From Diacronema lutheri (lineage: Eukaryota > Haptophyta > Pavlovophyceae > Pavlovales > Pavlovaceae), in contig JAGTXO010000009.1 of the NCBI GenBank assembly GCA_019448385.1, positions 496,001 through 560,000 of the forward strand: a stretch of DNA of 64,000 nucleotides. Direction: 5' to 3'. The number at the start of each line of letters is the position of its first letter. Position 1 is the stretch's first letter. Position numbers and translations under genes: made by a program. The notes under the pieces are model-generated. The model did not search any database. It saw nothing but the letters and a program-made list of their open reading frames with translations, and was not told the DNA's origin. Below are positions 10,501-18,642 of this stretch, piece by piece.

Positions 10501-10883
10501 CGGACAGCGAGCCGGACAGCGAGCCGGACGCCGACCCAAGCACCGTCCGCCGCTCATCGCCGCGGCTCGCGAACGCGCCGGCGGGCCCCCTCGCCGCGCG
10601 GCGCGCGGCGAGCCGCCCGACCGCCGACTACGTGCGGCGGCAGCGCGCGGAGCGCGCCGTGGGCAACGCGCGCGCGGTGGCGCGGCGCCACGCGCCCGCC
10701 GCGCCGAGCGCAGGGGTGCCCGCGCACCTCCCCGCGCCGCCGCACGCCCGCGCCGCGCGCGTGGCGCCGAGCGCAGGGGTTCCCGCGCACTTCTACGTGC
10801 CGCCGCACGCCCGCGCCGCGCGCATGGCGCCGTTCGCCGCAGCGAGCGACGCGTCGCTCGACGGGCGCGAGGAAGCGCGCTAA
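7560..10883 (+). CDS. Large protein with YqaJ/lambda-exonuclease-like PD-(D/E)XK nuclease core; probable mobile-element or virus-derived gene
   Basis: One open frame of 1107 residues without introns, unlike most neighbours. Residues about 380-520 match the YqaJ/lambda exonuclease pattern in order: W-x3-R (TPAWLAERLDYTTCSS), an early acidic residue in RGHINELIALE, the catalytic pair in NGLWLAPDG and YVEVKTV (D...E-x-K), then Q-x-Q in HMAQLQLGM. Lambda-exonuclease-type enzymes resect DNA 5' to 3' for recombination and occur in phages, large DNA viruses and some eukaryotic transposons. Residues 90-190 contain GNDCLLAAV and a later hydrophobic stretch that could be a degenerate OTU-type cysteine protease; this is weak. 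The C-terminal part holds a 12-bp repeat (PDSE, 10455-10528) and Arg-rich repeats. No transposase, capsid or other hallmark gene is beside it. Coding-like composition continues downstream to about 11300, so it may be an aged fragment of something longer. Start is the ATG at 7560. Confidence 0.6.
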   Translation: MAAASRETRLLGGVACRADASAACAAVTAEPIASLVPWLPSALAVLTSRLHAPPTSSAAAAEVDGARGELAALAAYVCAAVHTRTLAAYPPPAHGADAAGGAAHLGNDCLLAAVLAALPAAAAARVGPVGAMRVALVEWLGANAHAHDGWTAEEIDTLRAGGVRGRPLPAQLASAALAGAFKIDVLLAVARGRGDVEWTLHAAGGRGAADARGPRPLAAVCARAPQAAWRPHGGAAGGRTESIGHATPWAWGRDLVADGRPVGAPPSRLLRGDDVLVGAAKTRHGVRDTAGARDTAGARVASAAAAPAAAAAQAPTAAAAVSPLTPPAAGRVQGAVTIIDAFQDRAALEQLATDVSRRGGDATPLRAVLARLDANAPAQNTPAWLAERLDYTTCSSARCVVEGDGAMLDRLVERYAHRVAGKVSTSRDTERGHINELIALERFVRDHGGTIVRNLPLVPWKDAPPHAPLAHSTNGLWLAPDGVLRYVEVKTVRHLRNGRPYWHMAQLQLGMLCFGVDSCLYVQDDPDKPMTSRQVAHVVRKDVRWIDIALPRVARFWDRVRAHRAQLALAAAAAKRRKPRASHSRRKYERLHNVPRGVAVGASRLPLALLASDEVPAPLGAALHALLGTSVALDGVTAAGGAAAGGTGGTGAAFAGCAWRVLRHLRAPALNADDPKATIAEERRAGGEAQAAAAELAGELTRAGTAPGVADPAALVALLAGALLGDDFAATTVQYPSPAVARPDTPQAFADWLRGALCGEDALGGPSEPGRMVVVSFAQHGHAPVPLAGGVRLDTRGGGGADAPAVALAIGKDAGGPTERVKTLMLLRGVLVRSRRAPALVVTFARHDGIWMRFAGGLAKAAGWSDVADAVAGGGGADDGGCEPYALLYERVERPEMAPARAAGGAADGAGGGSGPSGAGASGGGGAGGVGASGGGGAGGAGASGTRAREGAAAGAAGGACGEPPDSEPDSEPDSEPDSEPDSEPDSEPDADPSTVRRSSPRLANAPAGPLAARRAASRPTADYVRRQRAERAVGNARAVARRHAPAAPSAGVPAHLPAPPHARAARVAPSAGVPAHFYVPPHARAARMAPFAAASDASLDGREEAR

Positions 10884-11306
10884 CGCGGCGCGCGCCTCAC
10901 CGAGCGCGAGCGACGCGCCATCGTGCAGCGGTGCGGGCCCGAGCTGCCGGTCGCCGTCTTCGCCGCGGAGGCGGCGCGCATCGCAACCGACCAGACCACG
11001 GCGGACCGGGCGTGCGTGGCGCTCGCGCCCGACCAGCTGCGCGCGCTCAAGGCCGCTGGCGCGACGGCGGCCACGGAGGCGACGGCCGCCGCGCCGGCCG
11101 AGCCCAACTCGCGCAGCCGAACGTCGGCCGAGCCCAACTTGCCGCGCGCTCCAACTCGCGCACCGCGGCGCCGACAACGGCGGCGAAGAAGCCGCGGCGG
11201 GCGGCTCTTGACGACGTGGGCTGCGCGATGGGCGGCGTGCGGGCGGCGCTGGTGGCTGACGCCAAGGCCGACGCGGAGCGCGCCGCCGCAGGACCCGCTT
11301 CCAACG
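10884..11306. other. Coding-like but unassigned tract downstream of the YqaJ-like gene
   Basis: Third-position GC bias and plausible short peptides continue here, but no single confident reading frame emerges. It is best seen as eroded element sequence or a 3' flank. Confidence 0.35.
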
Positions 11307-11791
11307 TACTAACGACGCTTACATCGACGACATTGGTGGCTACTCGATCCCCCCGCAGCTGGTGCTGACCCCAAACCCACTGACTGGGGATGGCGGGGCG
11401 CGCGCGCGCGGCCACGCGGCCAGCATCGCGGCGCTTGCCACGCTGGCGGCGGGTGGCGGTGCGCTTCGCGCCGGCGGCAGGGGGCTGCGACGCGGCGGGG
11501 AGGGCGGCGGCTCGCTGGCGGCGGGCGTCGCGCTCTGCAGCGGCGGCGGGCGGCTTGGCGACGTGGCAGGCGGCGGCTCGGGGGTGGCGGTCGTCGCCGA
11601 CGATCTTCGGGCCTCGGCGTGCGCGTGCGCGTCGGCCGGTGGTGTGATTGACGGCGGCCACCGGTGCGGCGGCGCGCGGGCGGCGGCGCGCGGTGGCTAG
11701 GCGCGAGTGGGCCTTTGGGCCTGCTCCGCCTGGCGCCTCGCTGCGCACTTCCTGACCCCATCTGTTGACCCGTCGGAAAGCGTCGTTAGTA
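11307..11791. mobile_element. Short non-autonomous element with inverted termini (MITE-like)
   Basis: The left end 11307-11321 (TACTAACGACGCTTA) and right end 11777-11791 (AAGCGTCGTTAGTA) are near-perfect inverted copies delimiting 485 bp. The same terminal motif recurs at about 19177-19192, 60709-60723 and 60736-60750. The interior is GC-rich, without a transposase. I see no clear target-site duplication. Confidence 0.5.
11338..11356. repeat. 19-bp direct repeat, right copy
   Basis: Second copy of the repeat at 7459-7477. It is followed directly (11356-11372) by CAGCTGGTGCTGACCCC, which is also found at 19147-19163. Confidence 0.6.
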
Positions 11792-11812
11792 TCAAAATGG
11801 TTTAGGCTGAAA

Positions 11813-11952
11813 TCGCGCAGGAGCACCGCATGCCGTCCAATCACCAAAATAGATCACACTCCAGCTTCGGGTCACTGGACGCTCGTTTTTGTGCCCGAAG
11901 CTGGAGTGTGATCTATTTTGGTGATTGGACGGCATGCGGTGCTCCTGCGCGA
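11813..11952. repeat. Perfect 59-bp inverted repeat with 22-nt loop
   Basis: Arms 11813-11871 and 11894-11952 are exact reverse complements; the loop is 11872-11893. The right arm contains the ATG (11934) and first six codons of the next gene, so a transcript starting upstream would bury its own start codon in a long stem. It could be a foldback element, a 5'-region inverted duplication or an assembly foldback. Confidence 0.9.
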
Positions 11953-13000
11953 GCCTGGTCGAGCCGTTGCGCGTAAACAATCGGCCAACAGAGGTGCGCG
12001 TGGCGACGGCGCGCGCCGCGCGGTCCTCCGTGTGGGCCCGCTGCGCGGCTGGCCCCGCATGCACAACGCGCGCGCGCGCGCGCGCGAGGGCCGTGCGCAA
12101 GGTCGAGCCCGCGGCCCGGCCGCGGCGCCTCGAGCGCGCGTGCAACCCAAACCTGACCCAACACTGACGCGCCGCCGCGCCGTCAATGCGGCGGCGCGCC
12201 TCGCGGTCAGGCCTTTCCGCCCATCTGGCACACTCGGTATGGCACGAGCGCGTGCCTTACGCCCAAGGCCTTCTTCGCCGTACGCGTCGCCCTCGCCGTG
12301 TCCTGGGCGGCCGTGGTCGCGTGGTCCCTCGGCGATTGGGTGCACGGGTACGAGATCGGGTACTGGTTTACAAAGCTGACGCACTGGTCGGCGGTGCTGC
12401 AGCTCGCGTATCACGCCGTCGCCGTGTACACGACGGGCGTCGTCGTCCTGCGCGCGAGCAGCGAGGCCGGCGCGCGCACCAACCCCTCGTTCGTCGTCGC
12501 GACGCTTGTGCTGCAAAGCGTGATGCTGCCGATCTCGTTCATGGTCTGTCTCTTGTATTGGACGCTCGGCTTTGGCGGCACGCTGCACGCCCTCTCGAAC
12601 TTCACGCACGGCGTCAACTTCGTTGCGATGGCCTTTGACGGCCTGATCAACCGGCAGCCGGTAAGCACCGCGCAAGTGGTACCTCGTCTTCACGCTACTC
12701 TACTTTCTCGCAGGCGGCACGTTCGAGGATGGCACCTCCCGTTACATCTACTCCACGTTGAACTGGGAAAACCCGAGCGCCGTCCTCGTGCTCGCCGTCG
12801 TCATTGTCCTCGTCATCACGCCGTCGGTGTACGGCGTTTGCGTGTGCTGCTCCCGGCTCGAGCTGTCCCTCGACGCGGCGCAGGCCGACGCCGAGCGCGG
12901 CGAGGGGGAGACGGGTTCGAAAGGGGCGACGTGGGCGCCGCACTCGAGGCGTGACCCCGCGCGTGCGGCTGCACGTGGCGCGCCGGTGGCCCGAGTGTAG
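11934..13000 (+). CDS. Rolling-stone / ADTRP-like multi-pass membrane protein
   Basis: Exon 1 (11934-11993, 20 codons) joins in phase to exon 2 at 12211 (GAG|GTGCGC...GGTCAG|GCC), giving WHTRYGTSACLTPKAFFAVR and then five or more hydrophobic segments. Family-like features are YWFTKLTHWSAVLQLAYH near the start, SNFTHGVNFVAMAFDGLINR in the middle, and YIYSTLNWENPSAVLVL near the end. These match the membrane family of Drosophila rolling stone and related proteins; function in algae is unknown. After NRQP the frame shifts: 16 bases (12661-12676) separate this frame from the one that continues WYLVFTLLYFLAGGTF to the stop at 12998-13000. Fifteen bases would keep frame, so an assembly indel, a real frameshift or an extremely short intron (GTAAG...AAG) is possible. 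The start codon lies inside the 59-bp foldback. Confidence 0.65.
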
Positions 13001-13024
13001 CGCACGGCGAGGGAGGGGTGGGGA

Positions 13025-13025
<1 letters not shown>

Positions 13026-13056
<31 letters not shown>
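13026..13056. repeat. Poly-G tract (31 G)
   Basis: Uninterrupted G run 25 bp after the stop of the rolling-stone-like gene. It is a potential G-quadruplex and a likely sequencing trouble spot. Confidence 0.9.
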
Positions 13057-13062
13057 CGTTTA

Positions 13063-13367
13063 CAATCCCGTTGCAGGCGTGATGGTGCGCGGCGAGGCGG
13101 ACTTGCCATCTCGACTGGGCTGCCCACTCGCTCTGCCCACTCGACTCTCTTGGCGTGGGGTCGAGCCATGATGGCGGTACAGCATCGATTCTTCATGTAG
13201 CCTGAATTTAGCGTTGCCCGAAGGAGCGGCCACAGGTGTCGGAACATACCGGATCCCATCCGAACTCCGAAGTCAAGCCGGCAACCGCCCAGGTAGTAGT
13301 GCGGTGGGGGACCACGCGCGAAGTCTGGGTGCTGCTCTTTTTGCTGCGCCCTCTTTCTGCTGCGGCT
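13063..13367 (+). repeat. 305-bp module containing 5S copy 1 (inverted partner at 13934-14238)
   Basis: This block reappears in reverse orientation at 13934-14238 with the same length and almost no differences. It comprises about 160 bp of upstream flank, the 5S gene and about 30 bp of 3' flank, so the unit was duplicated with its upstream control region. Confidence 0.85.
13223..13338 (+). rRNA. 5S rRNA: 5S ribosomal RNA, copy 1
   Basis: 116 nt. The ends pair as helix I (GGAGCGGC with GCTGCTCT). The internal pol III promoter is intact: the box A region GGATCCCATCCGAACTCCGA, AGTCAAGCCGG, and the box C-like GTAGTGCGGTGGGGGACC. A T5 run follows at 13338-13342 as pol III terminator. Upstream, TGAATTTAGCG at about 13202-13213 resembles TAAATCTAGCG in front of copy 3 and may be an external promoter element. 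Confidence 0.93.
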
Positions 13368-13739
13368 CGTCCGCGCACAGCTGCCAGCTCCGCGACGACA
13401 GCCGACCGGTGCTCAGTCCGCGCATGGCGGCGGCCACATCCACCAGTTGCTGTCCGCAGGGAAGCCAGCGGCGGCACCAAACGTGCATTTTGTGAACGCG
13501 CTGACCCGTGCCGGCGTGAGCTGCAGAATGTGCGCTCGGCGCGGGTCCGTCATATGCTCGCCTGCCGCCGGCGCGGCGGCGGTGGCGGCGGGCGGATACA
13601 GGCGCGCGGGCGTGTCCACCCCAACCGCGTCCTGCCGCGTCCTTGCCGTTCCTGCCGTCCCTACTGCTGGCGTGCACAGGGTCATCGCTCTGGCTTCGGA
13701 GCGTTTGTTGCCCCACGGCCCTGTGGACGCCCCCCGCTG
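13368..13739 (+). repeat. 3' flank module shared by 5S copies 1 and 3
   Basis: About 370 bp downstream of copy 1 is homologous to 19205-19695 (reverse strand), the 3' flank of copy 3; copy 3 is longer mainly through a roughly 40-bp internal tandem duplication. The last 100-150 bp (GTCCTTGCCG...GGCGTGCACAGGGTC...) also occurs at 19910-20023 and 60560-60725, so this tail is itself a dispersed repeat. Confidence 0.75.
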
Positions 13740-13783
13740 ATTCGCCCCTGAGTACATGGTCGTCTGCGGTCATGCCAACCCGC

Positions 13784-13838
13784 CCGTTGCAGGCGTGATG
13801 GTGCGCGGAGGTGTCTTGGGTGCTGCTCTTTTGCTGCG
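13784..13838 (+). repeat. Truncated 5S module
   Basis: The start of the 305-bp module (CCCGTTGCAGGCGTGATGGT) is joined directly to the last bases of a 5S gene (TTGGGTGCTGCTCTTTT, about 13815-13832). Only the 3' end of the RNA gene remains, so it cannot make 5S RNA. Confidence 0.7.
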
Positions 13839-13933
13839 GATCGGCGCGCTTGGCCGAGCGGCTTCGAAGCGTGAAGAATGGACTCACCCGACGCGAGGTG
13901 AGCAGCAGCAGGAAGGGCGCGCCGCAGCAAAAG

Positions 13934-14238
13934 AGCCGCAGCAGAAAGAGGGCGCAGCAAAAAGAGCAGCACCCAGACTTCGCGCGTGGTCCCCCACCGC
14001 ACTACTACCTGGGCGGTTGCCGGCTTGACTTCGGAGTTCGGATGGGATCCGGTATGTTCCGACACCTGTGGCCGCTCCTTCTCGCAACGCTAAATTCAGG
14101 CTACATGAAGAATCGATGCTGTACCGCCATCATGGCTCGACCCCACGCCAAGAGAGTCGAGTGGGCAGAGCGAGTGGGCAGCCCAGTCGAGATGGCAAGT
14201 CCGCCTCGCCGCGCACCATCACGCCTGCAACGGGATTG
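13934..14238 (-). repeat. 305-bp module containing 5S copy 2 (inverted partner of 13063-13367)
   Basis: Reverse-complement copy of 13063-13367, separated from it by 566 bp. Together they could form a large cruciform. Confidence 0.85.
13963..14078 (-). rRNA. 5S rRNA: 5S ribosomal RNA, copy 2
   Basis: Same 116-nt RNA as copy 1 in reverse orientation, with box A and box C regions identical and a T5 run past its 3' end. The upstream flank is also the same as copy 1. Confidence 0.92.
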
Positions 14239-14365
14239 TTCAACTCCGACTGGCATCACGGACGCAGTCACAATAAACGCACGTCGCCGAAGCCCGCTGG
14301 CGTGCGTGCGCGGCATGGCGCCGCGCCGCGCGGCGCGCGGGCCGCTGCCGCCGCGCGCGCCGCCT

Positions 14366-17300
14366 CTAGCTCATCTGCGGCACCATGCCGACGCGGTCGT
14401 TGTTCGCCACCGCATTCGACGAGACCGGCGTGACCTGCACGCCGCTGCCCACCGCCTGCTGTGGGCCGGGCGATGCGACGTCATCCTGTGACGCGGAGTG
14501 CGGCGCGCGGCGTGGGCGCGTGAGCACGCGCGCGCCGGTGGCGCCGGCATAGCGGCACACGCCGGATCGCGCGCACGCGCGCCCGCGCGCGCGCACCTCT
14601 TCGCGAGGGACGTCGACGCGCGCGCGCTCGCCCCCGACCTCGGGCGCGACAAGGGACCGCTCGGCGCGCTTCCACCGGCGGAAGAGGTAGAAGGCGCCAC
14701 ACAGCAGCAGCACGCCGCCCGCGACGCCCGCGACGAGCGGGATCACGTAGCCCGGCAGCGCGCTCGTGTCGATGCCCGTCGTCGCGCCTGCGGCGCAGGC
14801 GCAACCGCGGCACGCACGCGGGGTGAGCGGCGCGGCGGCGCGGCGGCGGCGCGCGCGAGCGGCGGCGCGGCGGCGGCGCGCGCGAGCGGCAAGGGCGTGC
14901 GCGCACCTCCACCTCCGCCTCCGCCTCCGCCTCCGCCTCCGCCTCCGCCTCCGCCGCTGCCGCCGCCGCTGCTCGTCGGCGGCGGCTTTGGCGGCGGGCT
15001 CGGTGGCGGCGGCGATGACGGGCTCGGCGGCGGCGGGCTTGGCGGCGGGCTTGGCGGCGGGCTTGGCGGGAACGCGCGTATGACGATCTCGACAACTTCG
15101 CGGTAGACGATGTCTTTCCACCTGCTGAGCGGCGAGACGGCCTTGATCTTGGCCGCAACGTTGGCCTGGTACGTGTCGGGAACGAAGATGCGCGTGTCGA
15201 TCCAGTAGCCGTCGGCGGCGGTCGCGGCGTCATAGACGGTGGAGATCGTGACGAGGCTGAGCGGGATGTCCTCGAAGGCGGTGGACGGCAGGTCGGTGAA
15301 GTTCTGCAGGCCGACCCTGAAGATGAACGGGTTGCCGCTCGCCTGCGTGAAGTCGGGGTCGCGCGAGCCGAGCACGCGCCAGCTGACGATGAGCGCCGAG
15401 CCGGGCGGGCTCGGCGGCGGCGCCGCGGCGGAGGTGAGCGAGTTGATGTCCACCTCGAGCAGCGCGCTGAGCGCGGTCACGTCGTACTCGAGCAGGATGG
15501 CGAAAAAGTCGACGGGCGACTGGTTGGGTGGCGTGATGAGCCGCATGACGAGATCGACGGTCGTCGGCTCGGTGACCTGCAGCGCGCGGCCGCCGCCGCC
15601 GTCGTCGCCGCCGCCGCCGTCGTCGAGTCGCCTCCTGCGGTCGCCAATCTGCCGGATCTCGGCGAACTGGATGTAGGGGAGGGTGAAGGGGATGCGCGTC
15701 TGCTCGGTGAAGAGATCGACGAGCCGCGTTCGGAAGCGCAGCTTCTTCACCTCCGTCCAGTCCGAGAGCCGCCCTCTCACGTTGAAGCCGACGAGCTGGA
15801 AGCTGAGGCCGTCCGTCGAGGCTTCGCACGCCTCGCTGTCCGGCACGTTGGCGGCCGAGTCGAAGTTGGACGCGGCGGGGTCGACGCAGCCGGTGAGCGG
15901 GCGCTCGCAGCACAGCGTGAACAGGCACCCCTGGTTGGCGCTCGAGTTGTAGTTGAGCGCAAAGTCGAGGTTGCACCCCGGGTAGGTGCAAAAGGCGTCG
16001 CGCTGCTCGGTCGCGTCCGGCGCGTTCACGTCGGGCGCGTAACGGTCAGAGAGCGGGTCGTTACACCCAAAGACCTCGGCGATGCAGCCGCCGTTCACGT
16101 TGGCCGACGAGTCGTAGTTGAGAAAGCTGGGGAAGCCGCACCCGCCGAACGCGCAGAAGCCGTCGGGTGCGTCCGTGTTGCCGCTCGGCTCGTGGTTGAG
16201 CGCGCGCGCGTCGCGGCATGTCTCCCACAGGCTCACGCAGAGGCCGTTGACCGCGTTGGAAGGCGGCGCCGCGTCGTAGTTCTTCGCGCGCGGGAAGCTC
16301 GCCGCCGTGCACGCCACCGCGACGCACGAGCCGTCGTCGACGTTCGCGCCCGACGCGAAGTTGGCCGCCGCCGGGTCCGTGCAGCCGCGGAGCTCGGGCA
16401 CGCACGTCGACGCGGCGTTGGCGGTCGCGTCGTAGTTGGGCGCCGCCGGGTCGAGGCAGCCGCGGAACTTGCAGCTCCCGTCGTCCACCACCGCGCTCGG
16501 CGCGTAGTTGACCGCCGCCGTGCTCGTGCAGCCGCGCGGCGCGTACGCGCAGCGCGCGTTCTCCGCGTAGCGCGCGTTCTCGTCCACGTTGGACGCGGCT
16601 GCGTCGCGGCAGCCGAGGAGGGCCGCGTCGGCGAGCACGGCGCAGTGGCCGCTGTCCGCGTTCGCGCCCGCGCCCACCACGTAGTTGAGCGCCGCCGCGT
16701 CCGTGCACCCGTGCACGGGCGGCGCGCACGCGATGCCCGAGTCGGCGTCGGCGCGCGCGTTCGCGCTCGCGTCAAAGTCGGGCGACGCGGGCACGTTGCA
16801 CCCGGCGTAGACGCACTGGTCGTTGGTGGCGACGGTGGCCTGCGAGTCGAAGTTGGCCGCCGCCGCGTCCGTGCACCCCACGCCGCCGCGCACGTGGTCG
16901 ATCTCGTCGCTCGCAGAGCTGGCGGGCGGGTCGGCCTCGTAGAAGAAGGTGCATGGCTCGCCGGGCCCCGTCATCGAGCCGGGCAGCGTCGCGCTCGGGT
17001 TGAAGTTGACGGCCTGGCTGGCCATGCAGCCGTAGACGGCGGGCACGCACGCGAAGAGGTCCTGCCGCAGCGTCGGGTGGTCCTCGGCCCACTCCGCCTG
17101 GTCGGCCGTCGCGGCCGCGTTGTAGTTGGCGGCGGCCGAGTCGCGGCAGCCGTACACCTTGGCGGTCGCGCACGCGCCGTCGGCGAGCTTGTTCGCATCG
17201 GGTGCGTACTCGTCGAAGCCGGGGATCACGCAGCCCTCGACGAGCGCGATGCAGCTCCCGTCGCCCACCTGCGCGAGCGGGTCGTAGTTGAGCGCCAAGC

Positions 17301-18642
17301 TGTCGGTGCACCCGGTCTTCGCGTACGAGCACGTGCCCGCGTCCACGTTGGCCGCCGAGTCAAAGTCCGCCGAGTTCGGGTCCATGCAGCCGACGACGCT
17401 GGCGACGCACGGCGCTGTGGCCTGGACCGTCGCGCCCGCGTAAAAGTCGAGCGCCGTCGGGTCGACGCACCCCTCGATCGCAAACTCGCAACTGCCCGGC
17501 GCGTACGCGTCGACGGCCGAGTCGAAGTTGGTCGCGGACGGCGCGTTGCAGCCCGTCGTCCAGTAGACGCACAGCTCCGCGTTGCTCCCCGCGTTGGCGA
17601 TCGACCAGTAGTTGTACGCGGCAGGGTCGGAGCAGCCGACGTACTGATACGCGCAGATGCTCGAAAAGTTGGCCAGGTCGGTCTGCGTCGCGGATGAGTC
17701 GTAATTCACGGCCGCGGCGTGCGTGCACCCCGGAATGCGGTCGTAGCAGAAGCCAAACTCGGGCGCGTTGCGCGGCACGTTGGCGGTGGGCGAGTACCCG
17801 AGCTTGGTCGAGTCGGTGCAGCCTGGGATCGGGATGATGCACGTGCCCGTCTCGTTGTTCGCCGCCGAGTCGTAATTCAGCGCGCCCGAGAACGTGCAGC
17901 CGCCCTGGTAGGTGGTGCACGCGCCGGCCACGCCCGTGCACGTCGCGCCCGGGTCGAAGTCCGGGTGCAGCGAGTCGGTGCAGCCGGGCCTGCACGGGAT
18001 GGTGTTGTTCGTGCCGTTGGCCGGCGGCGGCAACGGCGGCGGCGCTGCGAGCGAGCCCGGGAAGGAGACGAGCGAGATCGGGAAGGAGACGAGCGATGCG
18101 AGGGAGAGGAGCCGCGGGAGGGAGCGTGCCGGCACGGGCACCTCGCCGACGAACGATACGGGCAGTGAACGCGGGACGGACAAAACTGACAACGGGCGGA
18201 GGAGCTCCTCGTCGATGAGGGTAAGCACGACGGAGGGCGGCTGCGAGATTGCCGGCAATTCCAGCTCGACGATTGACGGCACGGACACGACCGAGATGAT
18301 CGAGAAGAGCGACGTGACCGACGGGAGGCCGACGGCCAACGAGACGACGTCGGGGAAGGAGACCTGCTCCTCGACGAGCGAGAAGGCTCCGAGGTCGGGG
18401 ATGGCAAACGAAATGGGCGCCTCGGGCATCGGCAGGTCCTGGGCGATGAACGACGCGACGTTGAGCATCTCCGCTCGCACGCCGCCCACGCAGCTCGTGA
18501 GCGCCAGCGCGCACAGCAGCGGCGCGCTCGCGCGCGCGCGGCCGGCCCCGCGCCGCGCCTGCGCGCGGTGCACGCCGGCCTGGTGGGCGCATGCGCGCGC
18601 GCGCGGCCCTGCGCGCGCGGCGAGCTCGGGCGCAAAGACCAT
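14366..18642 (-). CDS. Large type I surface protein with about 25 Cys-repeats (GCxDxxAxNYDxxAxxDDGSC)
   Basis: Exons 18642-14907, 14787-14597 and 14485-14366 give 1348 residues; both GTGCGC-AG joins keep phase. Order: a hydrophobic leader within the first 60 residues (APLLCALALTSCVGGVRA), a Ser/Val/Leu-rich stalk, then about 25 tandem 20-35-residue units between roughly residues 215 and 940 (for example GCTDPAAANFASGANVDDGSC). Each unit has two Cys, an Asn-Tyr/Phe-Asp core and often a terminal DDGSC. A non-repeated globular segment of about 230 residues follows, then a Pro/Ser stretch, a poly-Gly run, one membrane span (YVIPLVAGVAGGVLLLCGAF, about 1257-1276) with RRWKR after it, and a 70-residue tail. 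Similar repeats occur in bacterial and algal exported proteins; calcium binding or adhesion is inferred. N-glycosylation motifs (NNT) are present. The exact 5' end may hide another short intron. Confidence 0.82.

Noticed and set aside
7560-10883. Assigning the YqaJ-like gene to a named virus or Polinton-type element
   Set aside because: No capsid, polymerase, integrase or packaging gene in the neighbourhood; the family cannot be decided from one gene.
13063-13222. snRNA or spliced-leader gene in the conserved flank upstream of 5S copies 1 and 2
   Set aside because: No Sm site, U1/U2/U4/U5/U6 signature or splice-donor-bearing leader found.
13843-13924. tRNA-Ser/Leu-like sequence (TTGGCCGAGCGGC with GGCGCGC/GCGCGCC ends)
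   Set aside because: The acceptor-like ends pair only because of GC repeats. There is no T-arm GGTTCGA box in the 3' half and no proper anticodon loop on either strand.
13063-14238. 5S-carrying LTR retrotransposon (Cassandra-like) or 5S-derived SINE
   Set aside because: No LTR pair in direct orientation, primer-binding site, reverse transcriptase or A-rich tail seen; the 5S genes look full length. Kept only as duplicated modules.
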